A stretch of 64,000 nucleotides of DNA from Flavobacterium sp. KACC 22761 (GTDB lineage Bacteria; Bacteroidota; Bacteroidia; Flavobacteriales; Flavobacteriaceae), in NCBI RefSeq assembly GCF_034058155.1, contig NZ_CP139148.1:4464001-4528000 (forward strand), written 5' to 3'. Position 1 is the stretch's first letter; the number at the start of each line of letters is the position of its first letter. This document shows, piece after piece, positions 21,502-31,430 of this stretch. The notes beneath the pieces were generated by a model. That model searched no databases and was not told the origin of the DNA. It worked only from the letters and a program-made list of their open reading frames with translations. Both the position numbers and the translations under genes were made by a program.

Positions 21502-21651
21502 CTGCGGTGAATTGGGGCTCTTTTGGTTTTGTACATACTATATATATGTAGGCTAAAAAAAAAAAAAAAAACCGACAGCTTTTGGGAAACTGGCGGGTTG
21601 CGTGTGTGAGATCTACTATTATATAGCAATCCTTTTACACATATATAATAG

Positions 21652-22119
<468 letters not shown>

Positions 22120-22124
22120 TACAC

Positions 22125-23489
22125 TTATTGCTTTTTTTTCCATTCAAAATTACCATTTTGACTTACATTGAATTTTGTAACCTTTCCATTTTCCTTTATA
22201 AACTCGCATTCTGCGTCCAAAATATTCTTAAACTGGAATTTTGTATTCGATTGAAAAATTAAAGGAACTGTTCCTTGTCCTGAAATCTTAGCAAGCAAAT
22301 GTCCATTTTCCTTTATAATTACTATCGTTCTTTTAGTGTCTTTTGACAATGTATAAGTACCTAAATATTCATTTAGCAAAGCATCATCTATTTTTACTTC
22401 ATTTTGGAATGTTTTTCCTAATGCGATACTGGCAATATCCACAGACAATTCATCCTTCGGCGCACATTCGCAATTAAACAATGTGGCAACAAACACATCT
22501 TCTTCGGGGAAATAAATTTCATTACTTAGAAATCCTGTTATTGCTCCGCCATGTTCTATTGATTTGATACCATTTATATTTTTTAATATCCAACCATAAC
22601 CATACTCAGTCATGCTTCCATCTTTCAATTTAAAAGGTACAAATGCTTTATCTAATGTTTCTTTTTTAAGGATTTTGCATGAATACAATCCTATGTTCCA
22701 CTTTAACAAATCATCAGCATTTGAAATCAGTTCACCTGCGGCATAAGCAATCGTCATACTCCAATAGTCAGCATTTTTAAATTCTGAACCCTCTTTACGA
22801 TAACCGCTGACTCTGTTGGGAATAATAGCATTTGAAGTATCAAAATAGATCTGATTTAAATTCAATGGTTTTAAGATATTTTCCTGCAGATAGGTTTTAT
22901 AACTTTTTCCCGATACTTTTTCAATAATATAGCCCAACAAAAAATAGCCCGAATTACTGTATTTATATTTTGTACCTGGCTCAAATTCTAATGGAAAGTT
23001 TTTAAAATGATCTATAAGTTCCTTTGGATCAAAATCTCTTCTCTCCAAATTAGGCTCTTGGTAGTCGATCTGCATATAATCTCTTATTCCAGATGTATGC
23101 GTTAACAGGTTTTCAACAGTTATCTTTTTAGACTTTGACGGAAAATCAGGGACGAATTTCTGCAAGCTATCTTGTAACGAAATTTTACCTTGTTCTACCA
23201 ATTGTAAAATCGCTACAGCTGTAAATTGTTTTGTTATTGACCCAAGTTTAAAAACCATCTCAGGCTTCATTGGCACATTTAATTCAAGATTTGCACTTCC
23301 AAATGCTTTTCTATAAACAACCTCTCCTTTTTTTGCCACCAAAACAACACAGCCTGGCGATGCAGTAATGAATTTTTCAGAAAGAAGCTCATCAAGATTT
23401 TTAATTAATTGCTTGTCATCTTTGGATTGTCCTTTAGCAATTGCTATTATTAAAAAAGAAATGTTAATAATTAGAATTATTTTCTTCAT
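22125..23489 (-). CDS. Exported class C beta-lactamase-fold serine hydrolase
   Basis: The 454-residue protein begins with a signal peptide (ILIINISFLIIAIAKGQS). It carries the three class C motifs: SITK (S84 to K87, nucleophile and base), YSN (Y177 to N179) and HGG near residue 313 (SIEHGGAITGF). A ~90-residue C-terminal beta domain follows (DUF3471-like position). Members include D-aminopeptidases, esterases and penicillin-binding-like enzymes; true beta-lactamase activity is not implied. It is exported, so it acts in the periplasm or at the surface. It follows the truncated hydrolase on the same strand with a 31-base gap. Confidence 0.9.
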   Translation of the reverse strand: MKKIILIINISFLIIAIAKGQSKDDKQLIKNLDELLSEKFITASPGCVVLVAKKGEVVYRKAFGSANLELNVPMKPEMVFKLGSITKQFTAVAILQLVEQGKISLQDSLQKFVPDFPSKSKKITVENLLTHTSGIRDYMQIDYQEPNLERRDFDPKELIDHFKNFPLEFEPGTKYKYSNSGYFLLGYIIEKVSGKSYKTYLQENILKPLNLNQIYFDTSNAIIPNRVSGYRKEGSEFKNADYWSMTIAYAAGELISNADDLLKWNIGLYSCKILKKETLDKAFVPFKLKDGSMTEYGYGWILKNINGIKSIEHGGAITGFLSNEIYFPEEDVFVATLFNCECAPKDELSVDIASIALGKTFQNEVKIDDALLNEYLGTYTLSKDTKRTIVIIKENGHLLAKISGQGTVPLIFQSNTKFQFKNILDAECEFIKENGKVTKFNVSQNGNFEWKKKQ

Positions 23490-23520
23490 AGCTAATTCAT
23501 TAGTTATTTATACCCTCTTT

Positions 23521-23982
23521 TTATTCACTCTTATTCTTCGCTAATATATCTTCAATTATAATATTCTGATATTTTTCAGGTTCTGTTTCCTGAATTTCAT
23601 GCTTTGAAAATTCAAATAAATACAACTCTTTTTCAGGGGCTTTAATTTCATTAAAATAAGTAGTCGTTATTTGTGTAGAAGTTTGAATATCATCTTTTCC
23701 AACAAAAAAACAGACCGGACATTTGACTACTGTTAAAGTCTTAGTCAAATCAATGTCCATCAATTCTTGCCATGCTGGAAACCAGATTTTCGCCCAGTCA
23801 AGAAAAAAATATCTGAATTTATTTTTAGTTGCATACTCTTTTCCATTCAGCACAAAAAGCCATTTTCGGATAAAAAATAAATCGTCAGGACGCTCAAATG
23901 GTATTCTTACCGAAGCAAGTTCTTTTGTTGCCACTTCATTAAATTGTGTATCAAATTGAATAGTCTGTATTCTTAAAAAATT
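23521..23982 (-). pseudogene. 5'-truncated alpha/beta hydrolase
   Basis: The frame encodes only the last ~150 residues of an alpha/beta hydrolase (proline iminopeptidase-like). The acid-residue strand VVKCPVCFFVGKDDIQT and the C-terminal His region LFEFSKHEIQETEPEKY are present. The oxyanion region and the G-x-S-x-G nucleophile are missing. A GTG at 23934 could serve as start, but hydrolase-like sequence (IQTIQFDTQFNEVATKEL) continues upstream and abuts directly the TAA of the DUF2264 gene, in the same frame. The simplest reading is a deletion that removed the 5' two thirds of the gene. Without the nucleophile it should be inactive as a hydrolase. Confidence 0.7.
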
Positions 23983-25998
23983 TTAGTTTGTACTGAATTC
24001 AACTATTTTCTTTGTACCGTTTTTAAATTGAATTATAACTGTACCATTATCCTGTTTAAGGCTTTTTATAGGAATCAAATCATTTTTCTGCCACTTTTGA
24101 CCAGATTTTTTCCAAAGCATCAAAGTTACATAAACAACTGATTTATTGGACTCTGAATTGGCTATTAAGTTAATTACTGAGCTTTCGTTACTCTCTGGAT
24201 GCAATCCTTTTGCACTTATAATTTCAGTTTTATCCCAACCTAAAAGCGGAATCATAGCCAATTGGTATTTTCCATTATCGATAATTGTTACTTCATGTCC
24301 TTCAACTTTCTTTTTGGTTGTAATAATTTCTTTTTCCAATTTTGGAAGTGCGTAATGCCCCAATCGCATTGAAATTGGTTTGTCACTATTATTTTTATCC
24401 ACTCTCAAAATTCCGTTAGGCAGCGGAATGTCGGCTAGATTAAATTTAATGTTTTCATCAGTTTCCAAAACAACATTTCTGTAATAAATATCATTTTCAA
24501 ATTTTTTGAAAGTATATAATCTAAAAGCTTCCCACAGATTGTTTTTATTTTTAATCACATAATTCATTGCTACTTCCCCGTTTTCGCCATCTGCTTGCCA
24601 AGGAAAAGCACTATTATATGACAATCTGTTGTAATTTTCTGTTGATCTAAACTTTTGCCAGTCACTGCTCACTTTTTCATGACACCAAGCCCTCACTTCC
24701 GAAGCACCAATGTTTGGATAATCTGTTATCAAAATTTGAGATTCTCCTTGATATTTATTGTAAACTTCGTCTTTTTTAAACTTAGCTTCCCAATCTCCAT
24801 TATTTTCCTTGTTTGTCCAAAACGGATTATTATCAGGAACCAATAAACCTAAAAAGATTTTCCCCATCCAAAATACACTTCCGCGACAACTGTAATTTTG
24901 AACAGCAGGCTCAAAAGCTCCATAAAAACCTAGTGTAGGCACATTGTCTTTCATGAAATCAGGATGCGTCAAAAATTGCTTTATGACTCCCGAAGAAATT
25001 CTGCGCATCCATCCATAATTTGTATTTGGATCATTATAGAATCCCATTAAAGGAAACGGAACAACAGCTCCAGTTCTGTAACTTATACTTCTTCCCCACA
25101 TAATCATTTCACCATCTTTGCTGAATAAATAAGGGTAATTGTCTTTTAAATCTTTAAAGTTGGATGCAAACTTTGCAGCGTAATCAGGATAATGTTTTTT
25201 TCCGAAGAACTCTGACCAAATTGTTCCATACATTTGAAATGCCCACATGCTGTAATAGTCAAAAGCCGGTGCATCATTATACCAGCCATTTCCTCTATAA
25301 TGTTTTAAAGATTTTTCTAAATATTCAACCAGGAGTTTTTCATTTACGCTGTAACCTTGTTCTTTAAAGAAACTCAAAACAAAAATGTTGAAAAATTTCC
25401 AATTTGAATCGACAGTTGGACCGTCGCCGTAACTCAGCATTATTTTAGCCAAATCATCTTTTTGTGTTTGAGGAAGCGGTTTCCATAAAATATCTGGATT
25501 TGTCATCATCGAAAGCGCCAAAGCTCCAAATTCTACTAATTTTTGGCTTGGTCCACCATTTTTAGCACGAGGTTCAATATAAGACGGACTTTTTGGGTCG
25601 ATTAATTTTGCGATTTGATAGCGATAATAATTTACAACTTTAATATTGTTAATTACTAAATTTGGATTTTCTTTTAGTAAAGGAGAAGCAATAAATAAGG
25701 TTCTACAAAGTCCTTCTAATTTTTCTGTTGGAACTTGACTTTCGTTTACCGGATAACTTTTGCCTTCCTGTTTGGGAAATTTCATCGGATCATCTATAGA
25801 ATGAACATAACTAAAAGCTCCTTCTAACAAATACATTGCGGCATCGCGCCAATGCTGTTTCGTTATTCCTGTATATGGACTTGTATTAAAATCAGGATTT
25901 TTTATTTGAAATACAGCATCTTTAGCTGCTTTTTGTTGCGAAAACAAATTCGAGCAGCAAATAATGCTTAAAAACAAGAACGCATTAAATTTATTCAT
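23983..25998 (-). CDS. Exported DUF2264 protein, probable glycosidase
   Basis: The 671-residue product starts with a signal peptide (AFLFLSIICCSNLFSQQ). The N-terminal ~380 residues are a DUF2264 domain with an (alpha/alpha) toroid appearance: WRDAAMYLLEGAFSYV, PRAKNGGPSQKLVEFGALAL and NGWYNDAPAFDYYSMWAFQM are conserved-looking. The C-terminal ~270 residues look like beta sheets. DUF2264 enzymes are, as far as I recall, placed in GH154, which contains exo-beta-glucuronidases acting on arabinogalactan; this needs checking. It is the last intact gene of the catabolic operon and 70 bases follow from the GH43 stop to its start. A role in removing terminal glucuronate is inferred. Confidence 0.8.
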   Translation of the reverse strand: MNKFNAFLFLSIICCSNLFSQQKAAKDAVFQIKNPDFNTSPYTGITKQHWRDAAMYLLEGAFSYVHSIDDPMKFPKQEGKSYPVNESQVPTEKLEGLCRTLFIASPLLKENPNLVINNIKVVNYYRYQIAKLIDPKSPSYIEPRAKNGGPSQKLVEFGALALSMMTNPDILWKPLPQTQKDDLAKIMLSYGDGPTVDSNWKFFNIFVLSFFKEQGYSVNEKLLVEYLEKSLKHYRGNGWYNDAPAFDYYSMWAFQMYGTIWSEFFGKKHYPDYAAKFASNFKDLKDNYPYLFSKDGEMIMWGRSISYRTGAVVPFPLMGFYNDPNTNYGWMRRISSGVIKQFLTHPDFMKDNVPTLGFYGAFEPAVQNYSCRGSVFWMGKIFLGLLVPDNNPFWTNKENNGDWEAKFKKDEVYNKYQGESQILITDYPNIGASEVRAWCHEKVSSDWQKFRSTENYNRLSYNSAFPWQADGENGEVAMNYVIKNKNNLWEAFRLYTFKKFENDIYYRNVVLETDENIKFNLADIPLPNGILRVDKNNSDKPISMRLGHYALPKLEKEIITTKKKVEGHEVTIIDNGKYQLAMIPLLGWDKTEIISAKGLHPESNESSVINLIANSESNKSVVYVTLMLWKKSGQKWQKNDLIPIKSLKQDNGTVIIQFKNGTKKIVEFSTN

Positions 25999-26068
25999 TT
26001 TAAAAATTGCTATTTTTTAATTGACAGAAACGTGGTTTGTCGCCTATTGAAAATACTTCGGATTGCAT

Positions 26069-27094
26069 TTATGGCAAATAAGGTTTAAGCAACACTAGTT
26101 TGTCTCCAGACAAATCAACCTCAAAGAGTTTCGGAATTCTGACAGTTTTGCCATCTACTTTTTTATGGCTGTGAACCGACATCAACCATTTGCCATCAAA
26201 TGTTTTAAACAACATGCCATGACCAAAATTTGGAGGCGTAATAGGCTCTTTTTCCTGAATCCACGGACCGTCTAAAGTTCCACTTTTAGAATAAGCAACT
26301 CCTTGTGTATAAACATCATAAATCCAGCTTGTCCAAATCATTCCTAAACGCCCCGAGCCTGTTTTAAATAAGTAAGGTCCATCAGTAACTTTATTGGGTT
26401 TGTCATTTCCTTTATTATCTTTTTCTCTGCTCCAAGGCGAATCACTTGCTTTAAAAAGCAATTTTCCTTCACCAATTGAACCGCTTAAATCTGGTTTAAG
26501 TTCTATTTTCTCAATAGTTCCGTTACCATTTTGAAGCCATTCATAACAATAAATCATGTAAGGCTTTCCATCTTTGTCAATCCAAAATGTGCCATCTAAT
26601 GTTGGTTTATTAGCTGGCAAATAAATAGCATCTTTCATTGGAGTATAAGGTCCTTCTGCTTTATCGCTAACCAAAATATGACTTGCACGGCGTTCAATAA
26701 CATTTTCTCCAACGGTATCTATTTTTATATCTCTATTCGTAAAAGTAGCAAAATCGTAATATTTATTTTTATACAAATGCAATTCTGCGGCCCAAATCAT
26801 CGGGTTTGGCCCCATCCAAGAATTCGAATCTGTTTTAGCAATATCGTAGGGACCACTCCACAATTTTAAATCTTTGCTTTTCCAAAGCAAACCACCTGTA
26901 CCGGTCATGTAATACATATTCGTTTTTTTATCGGCCAAAATAGCTGGATCACTGAGTCTGATTGAATCTAAAGGAACAGCCTCTTTTATTGACCTTTTTT
27001 TCTGCGCATTTGCTGTTGAGAAACATAAAAGAAATAGGAACACAGAAAAAATAAGGTGTGATTTCTGTTTAATAGAGTTTTGCTGTGTTTTCAT
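26069..27094 (-). CDS. GH43 family glycosidase
   Basis: The 341-residue protein has a signal peptide (LIFSVFLFLLCFSTANAQ) and a five-bladed GH43 propeller. The catalytic base lies in RLSDPAIL (D49) and the pKa-setting Asp in LDGTFWID (D168). At the usual general-acid position the sequence reads VTDGPYLFK (D238) where many GH43 enzymes have Glu; this variant is, as I recall, seen in some Bacteroidota subfamilies. GH43 members cleave arabinofuranosides, xylosides or galactosides. In this neighbourhood arabinose removal from arabinogalactan is a reasonable guess. It lies 74 bases after the second GH43 stop, in the same run of genes. Confidence 0.85.
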   Translation of the reverse strand: MKTQQNSIKQKSHLIFSVFLFLLCFSTANAQKKRSIKEAVPLDSIRLSDPAILADKKTNMYYMTGTGGLLWKSKDLKLWSGPYDIAKTDSNSWMGPNPMIWAAELHLYKNKYYDFATFTNRDIKIDTVGENVIERRASHILVSDKAEGPYTPMKDAIYLPANKPTLDGTFWIDKDGKPYMIYCYEWLQNGNGTIEKIELKPDLSGSIGEGKLLFKASDSPWSREKDNKGNDKPNKVTDGPYLFKTGSGRLGMIWTSWIYDVYTQGVAYSKSGTLDGPWIQEKEPITPPNFGHGMLFKTFDGKWLMSVHSHKKVDGKTVRIPKLFEVDLSGDKLVLLKPYLP

Positions 27095-27168
27095 TTTCGT
27101 GATTTAAAAAAGGATTAGTTAGTAAGTTGTAATTTATTAATTTACCAACAATTGCAACTGTTTTATTT

Positions 27169-28296
27169 TTAATTATTTTTTGCCAAAGCGCTTAAATTCC
27201 ATTTATCAAACCACTTTAAAATTGGTTTTCCGTTGTCAAATTTTATTGGAAGCCAAATATAAGTACCATCAATTGGATTTTTAGGATTCCAACGATCAGC
27301 CATAAAAATGAATTGATTTTTTTTTCCTTCAACAGGAAGAATATAAGTGCTTTGCGAATGAAAAGTAAGTTCTGCATCATTACCAATACACGGATTTCCT
27401 AAAATTTCCCAAGGACCAAAAATTGATTTCGACTTAAAAGATCGCGCTGCATTTGGATCCCAGCCCGTACAACCTGACGTTATCATATAATACATTCCAT
27501 CTTTCTTAAAAACAGCTGGAGCTTCATTATGGCCAGCAGGCGCCATTCGGGCCCATTTTTCAGTAAAATCTAAATAATCCTCGGTCAATTCTGAAATATG
27601 AAGCGTCAAATTTTCTTCCGAAGAATGAATTAAATACGCCTTGTCATTATCATCAACAAAAACAGTCATATCTCTGGACATTTGTCCTTTATTAAAATCT
27701 CTTCGAACAAGCATTCCATTGTTGATTGCTGTAAACCACTCCGAACTCCACGATTTCAATTGGCTTTCATTTGCAGAAGCAATTTTGTTTTCATCTTTAT
27801 AATCTATTGGCCAAACTCCTTTATTTGGATTATAGGATTTAAGATATTTAAAAGGCCCTCTGGGACTATCACTTATCGCAATCGCTGCTCTTGCTGCATT
27901 ATATCCCTGCCCTTTCAATTCTAAATGAAACCACATTACATACTTGCCTGTTTTTTTATTGAAAATCACTTTCGGGCGTTCCATTATGCAACCTTTGGTA
28001 ATTTCTGAATTCGGATTTTCTTCAGCTTTTAGAACAATTCCCTCATTTTTCCAATTGTACAAATCTTTTGAAGAATAACAGCTGAAACCTATCAAAGAAG
28101 TATTTCCTGATTTTCCTTCTGTTTTAAATTCTCCGTACCAGTAATATGTTCCTTTATCAAACAGAATGCCACCACCATGAGCATTTATATGAATTCCGTT
28201 TGTGTCTTTCCATTGTTTTCCCGGGGCGAATTCAGTGTTTTGGCCTAGCATTATGGCGTATATAAAACTTATAATTATCGAATATTTAAATCTCAT
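27169..28296 (-). CDS. GH43, exo-beta-1,3-galactanase-like (subfamily 24 type)
   Basis: The 375-residue protein has a short signal sequence ending MLGQN. It shows the motifs I associate with GH43_24: INAHGGGILFDKGTYYWYGE near residue 37, MERPKVIFN (E106), SRDMTVFVDDNDKAYLIHSS (to ~226), GHNEAPAVF (E258) and HSQSTYIL (Q315). In this subfamily Glu acts as acid and the usual Asp base is replaced, with the Gln implicated. These enzymes release galactose from the beta-1,3-galactan backbone. Its start codon overlaps the GH16 stop by four bases (ATGA), so the two are translationally coupled. It has an unusual internal segment near residues 155-200. Confidence 0.85.
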   Translation of the reverse strand: MRFKYSIIISFIYAIMLGQNTEFAPGKQWKDTNGIHINAHGGGILFDKGTYYWYGEFKTEGKSGNTSLIGFSCYSSKDLYNWKNEGIVLKAEENPNSEITKGCIMERPKVIFNKKTGKYVMWFHLELKGQGYNAARAAIAISDSPRGPFKYLKSYNPNKGVWPIDYKDENKIASANESQLKSWSSEWFTAINNGMLVRRDFNKGQMSRDMTVFVDDNDKAYLIHSSEENLTLHISELTEDYLDFTEKWARMAPAGHNEAPAVFKKDGMYYMITSGCTGWDPNAARSFKSKSIFGPWEILGNPCIGNDAELTFHSQSTYILPVEGKKNQFIFMADRWNPKNPIDGTYIWLPIKFDNGKPILKWFDKWNLSALAKNN

Positions 28297-29150
28297 TTTA
28301 ATTTCTTTTGATAAACTCTGATATAATCTATGATGTATTTTGACGGGAAACTGTTTTCAGTTAGTTCCCCGCCATTTATGCCGCCAACAGCCAAATTGAC
28401 CAATAAATAATGTGGCTGTTGAAACGGAAGTGTTTTTTGATCTATATATTTAGCCTCTTTCACATTAATTTCATTCAGTAGCTGATTGTCAACATACAAT
28501 CTAATCCAATTTGCATCCCAATCCATTCTCCAAATGTGAAATTTATCTTCCCATGAAGCATCTGTAAAATCACTTAGCTTAAAAGTTTTGCTATTCCAAG
28601 TGACATTTGATTTGTCTGATTTCCAAGCCGCATTAGCCAATATTTTTCCTGTGTAATATTCCATTATATCAATCTCTCCGTTTGCAGGCCAATTTCCATC
28701 TATGCCCAAAGTCCAAAAGGCCGGCCACATTCCGTTTCCAACCGGAATTTTAGCCCGCATTTCGAATCGGCCATATTGCCAGGAATGTTTTCCCTGCGTG
28801 ATTAAGCATGAAGAAGTGACTTTTATAGAATCTCTTTGTTTTTTCCAATCGTGGTGATTTTTAGAAATAAAATTCGGATTTGATTTATTTTCATTTTTGG
28901 CTTCAATAATCAAAAAACCGTCTTTACAGTATGCATTTTCTTTTTGATACCATTGATTTTCTTCATTTCGTACAAAACCAATTTCGTAGTTCCAATTATT
29001 TTCATTCGGAATTCCGTTTTTTGTAAACTCATCACTCCAAACTAATTTGTATTCTTTATCCTTAAACGCTTTTTGAGCATTTGAGACAAATCCATAAATC
29101 ACTGTCAGTACAGTAATTACAAGTAAAAACCTTATTCGGTAAAATTTCAT
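28293..29150 (-). CDS. GH16 endo-beta-glycanase
   Basis: The 285-residue protein has an N-terminal hydrophobic signal (LLVITVLTVIYGFVSNAQ) and a single GH16 jelly-roll domain. The catalytic signature is GEIDIMEYY (nucleophile E159, D161, acid/base E164). RNEENQWYQKENAYCKDGFL and HSWQYGRFEMRAKIPVGNGM are typical of the laminarinase-like GH16_3 group, which includes beta-1,3-glucanases and endo-beta-1,3-galactanases. Pairing with the galactanase-like GH43 favours galactan. It is the first enzyme gene after susCD, separated by a stem-loop. Confidence 0.9.
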   Translation of the reverse strand: MKFYRIRFLLVITVLTVIYGFVSNAQKAFKDKEYKLVWSDEFTKNGIPNENNWNYEIGFVRNEENQWYQKENAYCKDGFLIIEAKNENKSNPNFISKNHHDWKKQRDSIKVTSSCLITQGKHSWQYGRFEMRAKIPVGNGMWPAFWTLGIDGNWPANGEIDIMEYYTGKILANAAWKSDKSNVTWNSKTFKLSDFTDASWEDKFHIWRMDWDANWIRLYVDNQLLNEINVKEAKYIDQKTLPFQQPHYLLVNLAVGGINGGELTENSFPSKYIIDYIRVYQKKLK

Positions 29151-29344
29151 TTCTTATTTTTTAAAATTGAAAATCGTAATTCAATTTCGATTAATTTTTT
29201 TCAATAAAAACCTAGTACATTATCTCAACAAATGAAATAATGTGTTGTAAATCAATATTATTTTTGTTTGTGAATATCAGCAATGATAAAATGACTTAAA
29301 AAAGCAAAATGCTGATTATTAAAATATGTTTTGGAAATCATTAT

Positions 29345-29384
29345 AAATAATACCTCTACTGCATTTACAGCAGAGATATTATTT
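29345..29384 (-). promoter_or_regulatory. Stem-loop between susD and the enzyme genes
   Basis: On the minus-strand RNA, 29384-29367 pairs with 29362-29345 over 18 bp, of which three are G-U pairs, with a four-base loop. It follows the susD stop by 48 bases and lacks a strong U run. It could be an attenuator or mRNA 3' stabiliser that keeps susCD levels above those of the enzymes. Confidence 0.7.
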
Positions 29385-29431
29385 AAGTCCAAAACATGAA
29401 AACCTAATGTAACTAGGTAAAAGGTATTTTA

Positions 29432-31417
29432 TTACAACTGACTTTCATCTGCGACAGCATCTTGCCATTTGTCCCAGACCTTGATATTAGGATCATAACC
29501 GTCATAACCGTAATTCTGACTTAATTTTCCTTTAATATTTGCAGTTATAGCACTACTAGGAATTGGCCAATAGTTATTACGTTTGTCCATGGTATAAAAT
29601 TTAGTTCCATTTGGAACAACAATTCCGCTCGGATATTTGTTGTACAATGTATAATGTACAATTCGTTGATACCAATAACTTCCTCCGGCATTATCAGTTC
29701 CTGATTGTTTGTCCCAATTGGTTTTATTGTAGGTTTGTCCCCATTCATCTGGTTTTCCGCTGAGCGCGAGACAATGTGAAATACGTTTTAATTCGACATT
29801 TCTCCATTCTTCTAAATAAAGTTCTCTACCTCTTTCTGCACAAATATCACCAATAGTAACGGTGTTATACAATTGTGAAGCGCCTGCTCTAGTTCTAACT
29901 GCGTTTACGTCCTGAGTAGCTCCACCAATATTTCCTTGATAAAAACGTGCTTCGGCTCTTAATAAATACGTTTCGGCTAAACGATATAAGTACCAATGTG
30001 CTTTACTTCCAGTACTTGCTCCTTGGAAATCAGTAGCATTTGGATTTGTTTCATTTACAACATCATGCAAATAGATTTTGTACAACGGAAAATCAAACCA
30101 CTCACGCAGCGTATCTTTTGATAATAAAGTTGTACCATTTTTTAATCTGAAATTTTGTCCGTAATAAGCAGAAGTTCTATCGCTATATTTAAGATCTTCC
30201 ATATTTACCCAGTTTCCAACAGTGCTATTATGTCTAAGATCTTTTTTATCTTCAATACCATTTACAACCCACATTGGGTGTTGTGAATAATAAGAAGCAC
30301 TTATTGTAGCTATACCACGCCCTAGCGCTCTTGCATAATCATAATTAGCTTGGTAGTTAGCAGTGTTGTTTGAGGCAAAACGATTTGCTGCTTGTTTACC
30401 GTCTGGAGTTGTGACAGTTGCAGAATTCCAGTTAGGTCCAAAAATTCGCATTGAGGCAAATGGCAAAAATGACTGAACTCCACCGTTTGGCAATACCATT
30501 ATGGCTTCTCTGTTTCCTGCAATAATCTTATTTTCAGGTCTGTGAAGATCCCAGATTACATTTCTGTTGATAGTCCATGTTGTTGGATTTCCTCCTGGAT
30601 CAAAAGTCCCAAAGGAACCCTGCATCAAAGAATAACCTGATGAATTAATTAGCAAATCTGCTTGATTTTCAGCATCCTTAAATCTTCCAGAAGCCAAGTA
30701 ACATTTAATCAATAACTGACGACATGCACCTTTATTTACTACTCCTAAATAAGGTAACTTTGCTTGGTCTGGCACCCATTCTACTGCCTTTTCCATATCG
30801 GCTGTAATCATTTCGATGATGGCTTCTTTTTTAGTAGAATAATAACTTTGCTTTGGAACTTCCAAAATCTTTGTGATCAACGGAATATCTCCAAATTGAT
30901 ATACTAAATTAAGATAACGATATGCTCTATGAAAATAAGCCTGACCAATGTATTTGCGTTTTACATCTTCTGTTAAACTTGTTACCTTATCAATATATGT
31001 CAACACTGTATTTGCGTGCTTAATTCCGGTATAAGCTTCTGTCCAGTAAAATCCGAAATAAAAATCATCATTTGTTGCCGTTTTGTAGCTCATAGTAGGT
31101 ACCATAGTATTGGCAAAATCAGCGATAGTACTGCTGTTGTCTGTTTTTCCATATTTTGCCATATCAGAGAAAACATATTCTGTACCAATAGGCACGCTAT
31201 TGCTAGCGCTATTGTAATGAATATAGTTGTTACGCAATTGTTTGTCAGCACTTGCCAAAACTGCCTGCAGTCCAGATTCTGTACTAAATGTAGTTTCTGG
31301 CTCATAAAACGAAAGCGGATCTGGTTCCAGAAAATCCTCTGAACAAGAAACCATAAGAGCAGAAGCTACTGCCAAAGGCGCAAGCATTAAAATTTTATTT
31401 TTTATATATTTTTTCAT
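29432..31417 (-). CDS. SusD/RagB-family surface glycan-binding lipoprotein
   Basis: The 661-residue protein has a lipobox (SALMVSCSEDF, Cys 25) followed by acidic residues, as in surface-exposed lipoproteins of Bacteroidota. The body is a SusD-like TPR scaffold: TEAYTGIKHANTVLTYIDKV, AYFHRAYRYLNLVYQFGDIP and, at the C-terminus, ETYLLRAEARFYQGN and RGRELYLEEWRNVELKR. SusD-like proteins form the lid of the SusC transporter and bind the incoming oligosaccharide. It begins 13 bases after the susC stop. At over 650 residues it is at the long end for the family. Confidence 0.95.
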   Translation of the reverse strand: MKKYIKNKILMLAPLAVASALMVSCSEDFLEPDPLSFYEPETTFSTESGLQAVLASADKQLRNNYIHYNSASNSVPIGTEYVFSDMAKYGKTDNSSTIADFANTMVPTMSYKTATNDDFYFGFYWTEAYTGIKHANTVLTYIDKVTSLTEDVKRKYIGQAYFHRAYRYLNLVYQFGDIPLITKILEVPKQSYYSTKKEAIIEMITADMEKAVEWVPDQAKLPYLGVVNKGACRQLLIKCYLASGRFKDAENQADLLINSSGYSLMQGSFGTFDPGGNPTTWTINRNVIWDLHRPENKIIAGNREAIMVLPNGGVQSFLPFASMRIFGPNWNSATVTTPDGKQAANRFASNNTANYQANYDYARALGRGIATISASYYSQHPMWVVNGIEDKKDLRHNSTVGNWVNMEDLKYSDRTSAYYGQNFRLKNGTTLLSKDTLREWFDFPLYKIYLHDVVNETNPNATDFQGASTGSKAHWYLYRLAETYLLRAEARFYQGNIGGATQDVNAVRTRAGASQLYNTVTIGDICAERGRELYLEEWRNVELKRISHCLALSGKPDEWGQTYNKTNWDKQSGTDNAGGSYWYQRIVHYTLYNKYPSGIVVPNGTKFYTMDKRNNYWPIPSSAITANIKGKLSQNYGYDGYDPNIKVWDKWQDAVADESQL

Positions 31418-31430
31418 TATTGAATAAATT

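Noticed and set aside
21228..21629. Leftward 133-codon open frame
   Set aside because: It crosses the stem-loop, the palindrome and homopolymer runs, and the translation has no protein-like pattern or usable start context.
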